From Balamuthia mandrillaris (Eukaryota; Discosea; Longamoebia; Balamuthiidae), in NCBI GenBank assembly GCA_031835245.1, contig JAVKOQ010000055.1, forward strand, positions 167,501-231,500: a stretch of 64,000 nucleotides of DNA, given 5' to 3'. The position numbers and the translations under genes were made by a program. Positions 46,562-56,125 of this stretch are shown piece by piece. Within the stretch, counting starts at the first letter, position 1; each line of letters opens with the position of its first letter. The notes under the pieces were generated by a model, which saw only the letters and a list, made by a program, of their open reading frames with translations, ran no database searches and was not told where the DNA came from.

Positions 46562-47062
46562 ATGCTTTACAACTTTTTCATTTACAATAGGAAGGGTACG
46601 TGCATATACTACCAAGAATGGAGTGTGGAGAAGGAGGAGATCAATCTTGAAGAAGTGAAGAGGAACATGTATGGTCTCATGTTTGAGATGAAACGATTCA
46701 TAGTCAAAGCATCTCCAAATGGGTACCTCCCTTCTTTCTTGCAACTTTTTGAGTTCGATTGGACTCACACCGTGCTTTTTAAAAAAAGTGAGGCAACGGA
46801 TTACTTCTCTTACACGACCGATAAATACAAGCTTCATTGCTACGAGACCGCTTCTGGCAAACGGTTCGTGATCTTGACAGAGCCTAGAGTGGGCAGCCTC
46901 AAAGAACAACTTCAAACCATTTATCGGGACATCTTTGTGGAGTGCATCACCAAAAACCCTCTCTACAAGGACAAGGAAGACATTCAAGATTGTACGCTTT
47001 TCACCGAGGAACTGGCCAAATATCTTCAATCACAGTCCATATGGAAGTTTATCGTGAAGTAA
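46562..47062 (+). CDS. TRAPPC1 / Bet5, TRAPP complex subunit
   Basis: TRAPPC1 is a core subunit of the TRAPP Rab-exchange complex for ER-Golgi traffic. It has a longin-like fold: MLYNFFIYNRKGTCIYYQEW, MYGLMFEMKRFIVKASP, DKYKLHCYETASGKRFVILT, and LQTIYRDIFVECITKNPLYK. The open frame looks uninterrupted at 166 residues, but residues from about 55 to 76 have no match in the family. A GTACCT donor at 46723 and an AAAAAAAG acceptor at 46788 enclose exactly 66 bp. Removing it gives SPNGEATDYFSYTTDKYKLH, which aligns with the family without a gap and brings the protein to about 144 residues, the usual length. Confidence 0.88.
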   Translation: MLYNFFIYNRKGTCIYYQEWSVEKEEINLEEVKRNMYGLMFEMKRFIVKASPNGYLPSFLQLFEFDWTHTVLFKKSEATDYFSYTTDKYKLHCYETASGKRFVILTEPRVGSLKEQLQTIYRDIFVECITKNPLYKDKEDIQDCTLFTEELAKYLQSQSIWKFIVK

Positions 47063-47241
47063 GGAGGAGGAGAACGTGATACGAGGAAAGAAAGAGTTCT
47101 TGACAAAGATTCTGCTTGTTTAACAAGGTGAAATATTGTTACCATAGCTGGAAAACAGGAGAACAATAGATAGAAGCAAGAGGTCCTATGACCAAAAGAG
47201 AGATGATATCTCTCCTATGTTCTGAGTTGATGAGGAAGCGG

Positions 47242-47283
<42 letters not shown>

Positions 47284-47305
47284 GAGAGGAGAAGTAGAAA
47301 AAAGG

Positions 47306-47750
47306 CTAGGAGGTGGGTGCGCCAGCATCCACCAGTGGGTAGCGATAAGAAGGCATCGACAACACGCACAACAATAGAACAATCAACAACAAAAGCAGTG
47401 GCACCATCACCAACGTCGCTAGCGATACGCCATTCTGCCTTTTGGATTCTTCCCTTCGTTCGTTCTCTAATCTGTACACCTGCATCTGATGATCGCCAAA
47501 ATATTAGCAAAGAAAGAGGTTATATGCCATTCAATCGCAAAAGAATACCTGCAACCGCCGCAGTGTCTGTCGTATGTTTGTGGATTCTTGAGCGTCTAAT
47601 GTATCGGGTGGTAACCGCTCTTTATCTTCTTTTTCTTTTTGTTTTTCTGACGTGCCTGGTGCCTGCTCGGCTGGTCCTTTCAACCCATCTGATAACGCTT
47701 GTATCTCTGCCTGCATTTTTTCGTGTAATGTTACTTCCTGATTCTTGCTA

Positions 47751-47788
<38 letters not shown>

Positions 47789-49060
47789 ACTCTCATCTCT
47801 CCTTTCCTTTTCCCCTCATCTCCATTATGAGTACCTTGGCAGTAGCAGATATTCTCTCAGCTCGCTGTTGAAGCAATGCTAAAGCTGAACTAAGTTCGTG
47901 GTGGACCTGCAAGCAGAAATGTCAAAGATAAGAAAGAAAGCAACGCGGTGGGACTAGACAGAAATGCAAACCGGATTGGTTGGTACAACAGAAGATAGAG
48001 ATTGACCTATCGACAGCGAGACTGCAGACGTTTTGTTTTTGTAAATTGCCAATTGTGCTTTAAGTTCCTTGTTTTCTTTTGTCTGTTGTAAGGGTTGTCA
48101 GCACAAAAAACCAAGAGTACGGTAAATGGTGAGAAGCGAGGAAGGAATATAAACCAGTTGCTCTATCACGGTTTCGAGGTGGCGAATCTGTTTATCTGCT
48201 CCTTCTGCTTTCTTCTTGTTGCCTTGGCGGCCAGTTAAGGATTTCTGGCCACGAGCAGCATCATCAGCCACAGCTGAAGACGCTATCTTATCAGTAGCCT
48301 CATTTTGGGGCTGTGATGGAGAGCCATCTCCCGATTTAGCTTCACTGCTGCTGGTAATGCCCGGAGCGGTGGCTGCAGCAACAGTGGAAGTGGAGACAAG
48401 GGGTGTGAGCATAGGTGGTTCAGGGCGGATGTTGGAGAACTGGGCAGGACCCGTTTTGGCTTTATCAGCAAGAGCTTTCTTTTGCTTTGACGCGTTGAGC
48501 ATTTTGCCCCAGCTAAGTCCTCCTCTAGATTTGCTAGGAGAGGAAGTGCCTGTGCTGCTGCTGGATGTTGTAGCAGAAGCAGAGGAAGTAGCGGTAGAGG
48601 CAGTGGAGTTGGAAACGGGTCGTTCCGATTGCAGTATATTGTTGGTGTTGTCAGTTGGGGTTGTCCGTGCCGAACCCGGCGAGTCATCCGAAGAGGTTCT
48701 ACCTTCGGAAAAGCCGTTCGTTTCTTCCGGTGAATGACCAGCAAACCTACCCTCGCTCCTTAGCTGGTTGGCGGCTTGCTCTTTTTCTTGTTGTATGCTA
48801 GCAAATATTTCGTCCAGTTTCTTTCTATCCCCGTACCGGCCGCGCTCAGCCAAGCTTCCCCACATATCGCTCCCTCCGCTGTGTTTCGCTTGGGCGTCGT
48901 CTTGTTGGGATTGGTCTTTGTGCTGCTTCATCGCTTTGTAATCGAAACGCGTCATGGTAGCCCAGGCTCTTCTTTTGGGTGCCGACTCCTCCTTGGCGGC
49001 GGTTGTTGTTCCATCAACGGAAGCCGCGCTCGTCCCATTCTCCTTATGATCTTCTTGCAT
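47306..49060 (-). CDS. Tail-anchored coiled-coil protein (golgin-like)
   Basis: No named family was recognised. The N-terminal exon (49060 to about 48150) is long, polar and Ser/Thr-rich, with a conserved-looking patch RRAWATMTRFDYKAMKQHKD and SWGKMLNASKQKKALADKAK, and ends in a predicted coiled coil (KQIRHLETVIEQL). Following short exons (ENKELKAQLAIYKN; MQAEIQALSDGLKG; TNIRQTLRRLQ) extend the coil. The last exon reads VYRLENERR and then a single hydrophobic helix (TLVMVPLLLLIVLLLCVLSM) with a short tail ending at TAG 47306. The layout, a long coil plus one C-terminal helix, is that of tail-anchored golgins or SNARE-associated tethers. Membrane and role are inferred. One intron (47752-47782) carries GA on the sense strand, against the usual direction. 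Confidence 0.6.
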
Positions 49061-49134
49061 GACTCTGCTTCACTTGTCAAAAAAAAAATACAAGTGGCGG
49101 CGGGGGCACCAAAGAACAGAGCAACACCAACGTC

Positions 49135-49178
<44 letters not shown>

Positions 49179-49333
49179 GTGTTGTTGTTGTTGTTTGTTG
49201 TTGTTGTTGTTGCTGTTGTTGGTTGGTTGCTGTTGTTGTTGTTGTTGTTGTTGTTGTTGTGTTGTTGTTGTTGTTGTTGTTGTTGTTGGTTGTTGTTGTG
49301 TTGTTGTTGTTGTTGGTTGGTTGTTGTTGTTGC

Positions 49334-49375
<42 letters not shown>

Positions 49376-49598
49376 CTGCCTTTTGTTCCCTTTTCTCTTT
49401 TTTTTCGTTGCAACGGTTTTTTTTGTTCGCCGAGCACCAAACGACCTCGTCAGCTGACCAATTTGAGCTCGCCAGACGTGGTAGCCCCAATATATTTTTC
49501 TTCTAAGCATAATAAACCCTAACCTAAACGCTCATCTAACACGGCACCATGTTTCATCAGCCCCAACATTCATTTGTGGCTCAACTCACTTGTGATTT
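49061..49598. other. Intergenic region dominated by a (TTG)n tract
   Basis: The gap between two minus-strand genes is largely a triplet microsatellite. The remaining 220 bp next to the vWA gene's stop show no gene. Long open frames across the repeat (poly-Val, Leu, Cys on one strand; poly-Gln, Asn, Thr on the other) are artefacts. Confidence 0.7.
49136..49376. repeat. (TTG)n / (CAA)n triplet repeat, about 240 bp
   Basis: Tandem TTG units with occasional single-base changes (TTTG, GTTGG, GCTG) shift the phase several times, so no frame is preserved. It lies about 80 bp upstream of the coiled-coil gene start and may lie in its leader, where it would read CAA. Confidence 0.95.
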
Positions 49599-50313
49599 TT
49601 AATCCATCAGCTGTATTTTACGAAGGAAAGAGCTCATCGGAGAGAGCTCTCGTTCTGAAATGAGACAAAAGTTTTGCACGAAACGCATGAAGCTAATGAA
49701 AGAGGACTGCAAAAGGCTCATTTCACCCATCGCCTCAAACGCAGATAAGTGATGATGATAAATATGGGCATAGACTCTAAATAGCCGCCGGGTTACATCT
49801 TTCACATTGGATGACGAGTCCGGCGCTATGATGTTATAATAGTCATCAATAACGGACAGACCCAAACACAAGAGAATAGGTAGGTAGGACTATTACCTTC
49901 TTGAAGAATTTTCTGAGCCCACTGAAACAGTAAAGCAATGTATTTTGGTGCTGGAACACTGATTGGTTTGACCACAGTCTTACCGTCAGCCCATAAGTAG
50001 TCATATCTGTTGTTATGATGTACAAAGAACAATTTTTTTGTTTTGTGGTCGCTAGTTAGTATGAGGAACGTGAAGGATCGGAGGCGTGACTAACTTGCTG
50101 CCAGCTGTCATTTTTGGGCACGACTTGAAAGTACATTCGTCTTCTATTAGTGCATAAATAAGACGTGCTCGCTCTAGGAGAGAAGTAACTGCAGACATAA
50201 ACGTGTGAGCTACAGTAAAAAAATAATAAATAAATCAGAGCAGCTGAAAAAAGTCAGATACCCACCTGTTTCTGCTAGATATTTCATGCTAGAAGGAGAA
50301 GACGCTCTGAAAT

Positions 50314-50345
<32 letters not shown>

Positions 50346-53300
50346 CAAAAAGAGTAAGATTAATTTGCAGAGATTGATATGAAGAAGGGGAAGGGACGCA
50401 AACTCTTCACTGGGGTGAGAAGCGAGACACTTGGCTGCCCATTCTTCTTTCGTAAAGGTATTGCCTTGATATCGAATAGTAGGAGTAAATAGTACTGAAG
50501 ATGGGCCATCTCGTTTTAGTCGTGACAATACATCTTGTTGTCGTTGCGATTTTCGGTTGATGGTTAACATTTGGCGGCTTTCGGAAGGGATTCCAGAATG
50601 AGGAGAAACTCGATCAGGTTCCTTTGACCGAGCTATCAAGGAAAGCGTGTTGCTTTTGGAGGTGGTGCGATAGGTAAGGCAAGAGTCGAGGTGAGTGGAA
50701 CGTTGACGAAGATGTGCACGAGCGAGACTGTGCTGGAATGCTGCTATTCCTTTGGTAGTATGTTTTGGCGAGGCCTTCATTTTTCGTATTCTTTCAATAC
50801 ACTCAGTCAAGTTCGCTACGAGGCTGTTGCACAAGAGGCTGGTTAGAGGCAAGAAGGAGACAGATCGGAAAGACCTGAAGGGCTTACCTTTTACAAAAGG
50901 GATCGGCTGCTGAATAGGATTGTTGTACATTGCGAAGGGCATTCTGCAGGATGAAAATGGCTTTCTGATAATTTCCTTTTTCTTGTTCTAGCGCGGAGGC
51001 CATTATTGCCTCTGCAGTGCTCACACGATTAACTTGTTTGTCCACAATTAGATTGCGCTAGTGTGGTTATATCGTGACGGTGTTAGCAAGTATAGTGTTC
51101 ACTTTAGAATGAGGAAGATAATTGAACCTGTTGCAAGTGTATATTCCTGGCTGAGGGCCTACATATTTTGCATATCCGGCGAGCTTTGGTGAATGCACCG
51201 CTGGGAACCAGGTTGTAGCTAAGCGTTGCTTTTACCACTGCGTATTGTTCTTCAAAAAAAAGAAAAAAAACAAATAGAAAGACTCGTTTATATCTGTGCC
51301 ATCAACAACACACGAATACGTACTGACTGGAATGGGCTCTGAGAGGGAGGGAAGAGATAGGGAAAACACGACGTGTCGGCTCTGAAACAAAGGGCGCGTT
51401 AGTAAGTGAGAGGTCCGTAGAACAGCCAACAACAACATAGGATGAGCTCTCAAAAAGACATAACAATATAAAGCACACATCAAGAGAGTATTACCTCTTC
51501 TGAATAAATATCGCCAAGTTCAATAATGACAGTACGCGGAAGAGAGGGATTAATGATGGTATTTGCGTGCCAAATCTTTTTAACTTCGATGCCGGCTTGT
51601 GGCTAGCACATCAGGTGTCAGTAAATCATAAAGCAGAGAGCAGAATATCCATACTTCCAAAACTAGCTGCATATTTTCAGCAAATACACTTAGAAGCCCT
51701 CCAAGGCAATCAGCAAAAGCAGACGGTATCTCACTTGCTGCGTGAATGGCGTAATAGACTCCATTTGCTTTCTCTGCAAGATTACTTCATAACAACAAGG
51801 AAGAATAAAAATGAGATGTGTCTAGAAAAGCTTTTAAGAGGAGGGAGAAAGGTGAACAAGAAGGGAGACGAACCTCAATAACTGTGCATCTGGAGAAGAA
51901 CCAAAGCCAAAAGTAAAAACGCTAGGCACAATATTTTTCCTTCTCTTGAGCTTCCGTAGCTTGGTCTCTGTTTGCTCGAGTATCTCAGTGCTATATCATA
52001 GGATCAGCAAATGTCGTAACGGCGGAAAAAGGTGAGCAGTAGATATGTCGTGTTACCTGTGCAACAGCCCTTGATTGGCCAAACCATCTGTAAACAAAAG
52101 AATTGCGGTGGTAATATGTCGAGAACTTCTATAACCATGCAATGTCGAGACATTAGTAATTGCTAAGAAGGATGGTGATGCTTGATACATACTTTGAAAT
52201 GGTATGTAATAGTTTGATGCCACTAAAAAATCCGTCACTAAGGTTTGTGGCAATGCCCGTTGTAATGCGGTCAACTGCGTTTAACAATTCCATCTTTGGA
52301 ACATCACCCATGTTGGTTGTTCATAATTGAGCACAATAAAAGCAAAAGAAAAAAGAAAAAAAGAAAAAGAAAAAGAAGAAAAAAAGGAGGGAGGAAAAAA
52401 AAAGAAAACGAAGTAGAAAATAGCAGAAAAAAATAATAAAAAAAGAGACTGAGCACCTTTCCATTTGCTGTCATTTGAGTGAGTGCAATTTCCAGACGTG
52501 GCTCTCCGTCGTAGGACACAATACCGATTCTATCTTCCGGATTATTCAGTTGCGAAACCAGAAACCGAAGAGACTTCTTGACCAGTTCCATTTTGCTTCC
52601 CTTCATCGACGAACTCCTGTCTATAACCGCTACTACGACCAACGGAGCTCTGTCTATATGCCCCGGTTGGAAAGGCGACGGTTTTGTTGACGTCAAATCA
52701 TCTATTTTGCCTTTTGGCGGTTCTGCGGTCTTGTTGCTCTGTTCTGAAGTCTGCTGTAATTGAGGCGTGCTTATAGCGGCTACGAAAGAGACGTCTGAAT
52801 GGCTTCCTTCAAAGTGGAGTTGATCATACTCTGGATACAAGCGAAAGGCCAGTTTGCGTTTGTTTGCAAGGTGGAGATGTGCATCTCCACCAGAAGATAT
52901 CTTCGTGCGATACTGGTGTTTGAATTTGTCCCAGTCATCTCCCGCATCTTCCTCCTCACTATCATCGTCATCGTCTTCGTCCTCATCGTCACTATCGTCG
53001 GTGCTCTCACTGCCTGTCGAGCTCTCTTCACTTTCTTCCTCTTCCTCATCATCTTCATTCCTTTTTTGGGCTGAGGTGATTCGTATTGACGGAGCGCTAG
53101 CAGCGTTCACCACGTTAGATGGATTTTTTGTCTCTTGGTTGAGGTATTTGCTCAGAGAAACTTCATTTCCTATGCATGGAGAACAAAAAAGCAGTTCAGC
53201 ATCACTAGCAACGAAAGACAGCCAGGAGAAAAAAAAAACATGTATACCGGCGGCGGCAGCGGCTAGCTGTTGCTTTCTGGTGGGTGAGCTGGGTAACGCG

Positions 53301-54181
53301 AGAGAGGGCACCGAATTGCTAGGCGAATAGTTGCCTTGCGAAAAGCCAGTTGTGTTGATGTTACAGCTGCTGCCATCTTTATCGAAGGAGGAGGCAGTTG
53401 CCCCACTCTGGTTGACAATAGTGTGCCAAAAGGGCCGTCTCGGGGACGATGAAGAAGTTCTGCCTCTAGCTGCAACAAATGTGGTGGAAGGAGAGGTGGA
53501 GGCCTCAGGGGTAGGGCATGAGGAGGAAGGAGAGGAAAGAGGTGAGAAAGAAGCAGAGGAGCCGCCGCACAACGGATGTTCCTGAGTGGGAATGGTGAGG
53601 TGAGGAATCTTTTGTTCATGCCGGTTGCGGAGGTGAGGGCTTGCTTCACCGCCATACAGCTCTACTAGCTCCGCTGTACTTAACCGCTGCACAGCATTAC
53701 GCTCTGACAGCCATTGTACTCGCGAAGTCCCAGCTTTTTCTTCATCCGGTGCTTCTTCCTCTTCTCCTTCTACATCGTAGTTGGAGGATTGGCTCTCGCT
53801 GTCCGACTCTGCCTCCGCTCCTTGGTTGTGTTCATCTTTTGCGAGTCTCACAGAATCGCTCCTGGATGGATGGATGGCCGAGAGCGGAGTCAGAGATCTC
53901 TATTCAAACCCCATATTTTTTTAAAAAAATGGGTGCAATAATAACAGTGGGAAGGTTATAACTAACCATTTCTGGCTCTGTGACTGCCACTCTGACTCTT
54001 TCTCTTGGATGACAGTAAGGGCCTCTTCTGGGGAGAGCTCATATTTGTTTTGAATGAACTCAAGCGCCTCTTCCGTAGAAAGATATTCCAACGTCGAAGC
54101 GTCCAACTCTGCAAAGCAGCGTAACAACCGCTGCATGGAGTCAATTCCACGCTGAAAGGAGTTGGTGGGGTCACTCTCCAT
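49599..54181 (-). CDS. vWA-domain protein of the plant WAV3-like kind, no RING seen
   Basis: The first exon (54181 to about 53965) encodes an acidic helical N-terminus (LSTEEALEFIQNKYELSPEE). Long Ser- and Asp/Glu-rich exons follow. A von Willebrand A domain then begins: PLVVVAVIDRSSSMKGSKME, SLRFLVSQLNNPEDRIGIVS, IATNLSDGF, TTAILLFTDGLANQG and SVFTFGFGSSPDAQLL. The metal-ion adhesion site residues (DxSxS, the Thr of ATNLSDG, the Asp of FTDG) are all present. The following block AEKANGVYYAIHAASEIPSA leads to GGLLSVFAENMQLVLEVW, as in plant WAV3/EDA40. The C-terminal part is long and helical, with FMRFVQNFCLISERELSPMS. No RING Cys/His pattern was found in the exons I could read, unlike the plant proteins. 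About fifteen introns interrupt the gene. Confidence 0.65.
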
Positions 54182-54373
54182 CTTCTCGCCGTCACACTAT
54201 TTCTTCAACCTCTCCTGTCTCTGTTTTTCTTCTTTCCCTTTTTTTTTTTTTTTTTTTTGGGTTTTTTTTTAATTGGGAATGAATGAATAAATTGAATTGT
54301 CCCTTCACGGCAAGTCGACACAAAAAGAAACCCAAGCCGCTTGGGTTGGGGCGGGCAGGGGGTCTGCTTTGGA

Positions 54374-54526
54374 CGAGGAGCTGGTGGCCCAGCTATGCGA
54401 AGAGAGCGTTGCTACTGTGCTGCTACTCAACGTAGTGCTAAAGTGAGTAGGAGGGCTCAGAGCTTTAATTCCACAAATTCGTACGCTAGGTTTTGTTCTT
54501 CGCATAGCTGGGCCACCAGCTCCTCG
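54374..54526. repeat. Perfect 30-bp inverted repeat with 93-bp loop
   Basis: Arm 54374-54403 begins CGAGGAGCTGGTGGCCCAGC. Arm 54497-54526 is its exact reverse complement. The right arm is inside the last exon of the coiled-coil gene (residues EELVAQLCEE), while the left arm lies beyond that gene's stop at 54457. A transcript of the gene would carry both arms around its stop codon and could fold into a 30-bp stem. Confidence 0.9.
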
Positions 54527-55529
54527 CATAGGCCTTCACCACGTGGGATTGGAACGCAGCTCAAACTCAGTTGGTGCACCTGGTCACAACAGTCCTGCCA
54601 CAGCTTCGGTAACTCTGGTGGTAAAGCCACTGCACCCAACGAGCACTCTTCCAAGTGCCTCAGGTAGCTCCTAAAACGACACCTCCTCCTTCACGGACAT
54701 CCTCCTTTGGTGGCCAGGAACATTTGAGCTCGCTGGTGTTGTTACGCTTTCTATGATCACACGAGTAGTTTTTCGCCAGTTGCTCCAGCACATTGCGGCA
54801 GAAGGCCGCCCCAGTCTTCACTTTCAGGTTGTTTAATTTGGTCTGTGCTTGGTCGCGTTCCACTTCTGCTGATTTCAGCTCAGCAGAGAGAAGAGCTAGC
54901 TTAACAGTGAGTGCAAGGGCCTGGAAGGTTGACTCATTAGGGTATTGCCGGCAGCGTTCCAACAATTCGTCGAGTGCAAGGTGGCCCTGTACCTCAAATG
55001 CGGCAGAGAGGGAACCGAGTTTGCGGCATGTTTCTCTCAGTTCTTTCTGTAGTCGTAGGATTTTCGCGTCGGGGGAGGCCGCCTTCACCCCTTCCTCCTT
55101 TTCTGCTTCGTTCTCGTCTTGTTTCTCTTCAGTTTTTCCCACGTGTTCTGCCTTTCGCGCAAGGCCGCCTTCACCTCTTTCTCTTGCTTTTTTCTTCTGT
55201 TTCCTCCTGTTCCTTTTGCTCGGCGCAGGTTGCAACAGACGGCCAAGTGCATCGTTCCTCTTCTTCTGTTCTTCCAACTCAATCGCTTGTGCCTTCAGCT
55301 ACGCATCCTGCTCTGCCACTGTTTTCACGAAGGCTTCCATAGAGGTCGGTGGCAAACTCACCAGGTAGGGTCCAGGCACGTGATAAGCGTCCTCCGGCGC
55401 AACTTTAGCACCAATCAAATGGAATTGCTTGTGGGGTGTGTTCTGAATTAAATCTGCCAGCTCGGCTCGAGTGAGCTCCCCAAGCTTGCGTGTAGCCAAA
55501 ATGGTGAGTCTCTCCCGTTCGTTGTTCAT
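54457..55529 (-). CDS. Coiled-coil protein with an in-frame TAG codon
   Basis: No family was recognised. The frame from ATG at 55529 reads MNNERERLTILATRKLGEL and continues to a TAG at 55301-55299. It then goes on in the same frame without a break (LKAQAIELEEQKKRNDALGR) through a Lys/Glu-rich coil to about 54770. There an intron (GTGTGATC to CGTTTTAG) joins NYS to SYLRHLEECSLGA and the final exon ending at 54457. The sequence on both sides of the TAG is one amphipathic coil with no change in composition, so the two parts clearly belong together. The stop may be read through, recoded, polymorphic or an assembly error. GT-AG pairs around it are too close (10-21 bp) to be an intron. The last ten codons lie in the inverted repeat. 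Confidence 0.55.
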
Positions 55530-55613
55530 TCTGTGGGGACGAGAGTCCGTTTGCGCTCTTTTATCTCTGTTTAAAAATACAAAGGTGGGAACGCAGGCAA
55601 TTTCGCCAAAGGA

Positions 55614-56042
55614 TGAGTCCTCTTAAGGAGACGAAAGAACAAGCCGTCGCAAAAGGAAGAGGATCACCAACCTGGTCACGGAGTTTCATCGCAAGGCTGC
55701 CCTATTTCTGTGTCGCCACTATGACCACGTCATCATCCCGCCCTTCGGGACGAAAGGCATGACAGCCACATGAAGGAGGCGAGCGAGGAAGATCGGAAAA
55801 AAGACGGCCAGGATTCCTGGGACCATTACCGATTCCGCCAGTGGTTGATGCATAAGGCGAGAGAGTGGAGCACCAAAGTCTACTTGCGCTCAGAGGCCTG
55901 GACCAGCAAGATCTGCACCTGGTGTCTTCGCATGACACACACAACCAGGAGAAACCCAACCTGTGGTTCTTGCATCTTTTTTCTTCGGCCCAAAATTGTC
56001 GACACTGTCCCGGATTTTTGGCACCCCTCTATTTCCTCACAT
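55614..56042 (+). mobile_element. Fanzor/TnpB-like nuclease remnant (broken)
   Basis: This fragment matches the C-terminal half of the RNA-guided nucleases carried by IS607/IS605-type and eukaryotic Fanzor transposons. The pieces in order are FHRKAALFLCRHYDHVIIPP, WDHYRFRQWLMHKAREW, the RuvC/zinc-ribbon segment VYLRSEAWTSKICTWC, and NPTCGSCIF. The two CxxC pairs of the zinc ribbon and the ExxTSKxC motif are seen. The N-terminal half is absent, the pieces are in different frames, and no terminal repeats could be found, so it is an old dead copy. It sits between a coiled-coil gene and the start of the large helical gene. Similar elements are common in amoebae and their giant viruses; which source this one came from cannot be told. 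Confidence 0.75.
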
Positions 56043-56125
56043 TAGTATGTAAGTTTTCTCCATTCAGGGGAAAAGGAGGGAAAACGCACGGCCACACGCA
56101 AGGGGCACCCGCTAGCCATCAACCG

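Noticed and set aside
46723-46788. A 22-residue insertion in TRAPPC1
   Set aside because: It has GT-AG ends and removing it restores the family length, so it is read as an intron.
48776-49522. Long open frame rich in Val, Leu and Cys on the plus strand
   Set aside because: It is antisense to the coiled-coil gene and then a direct translation of the TTG repeat.
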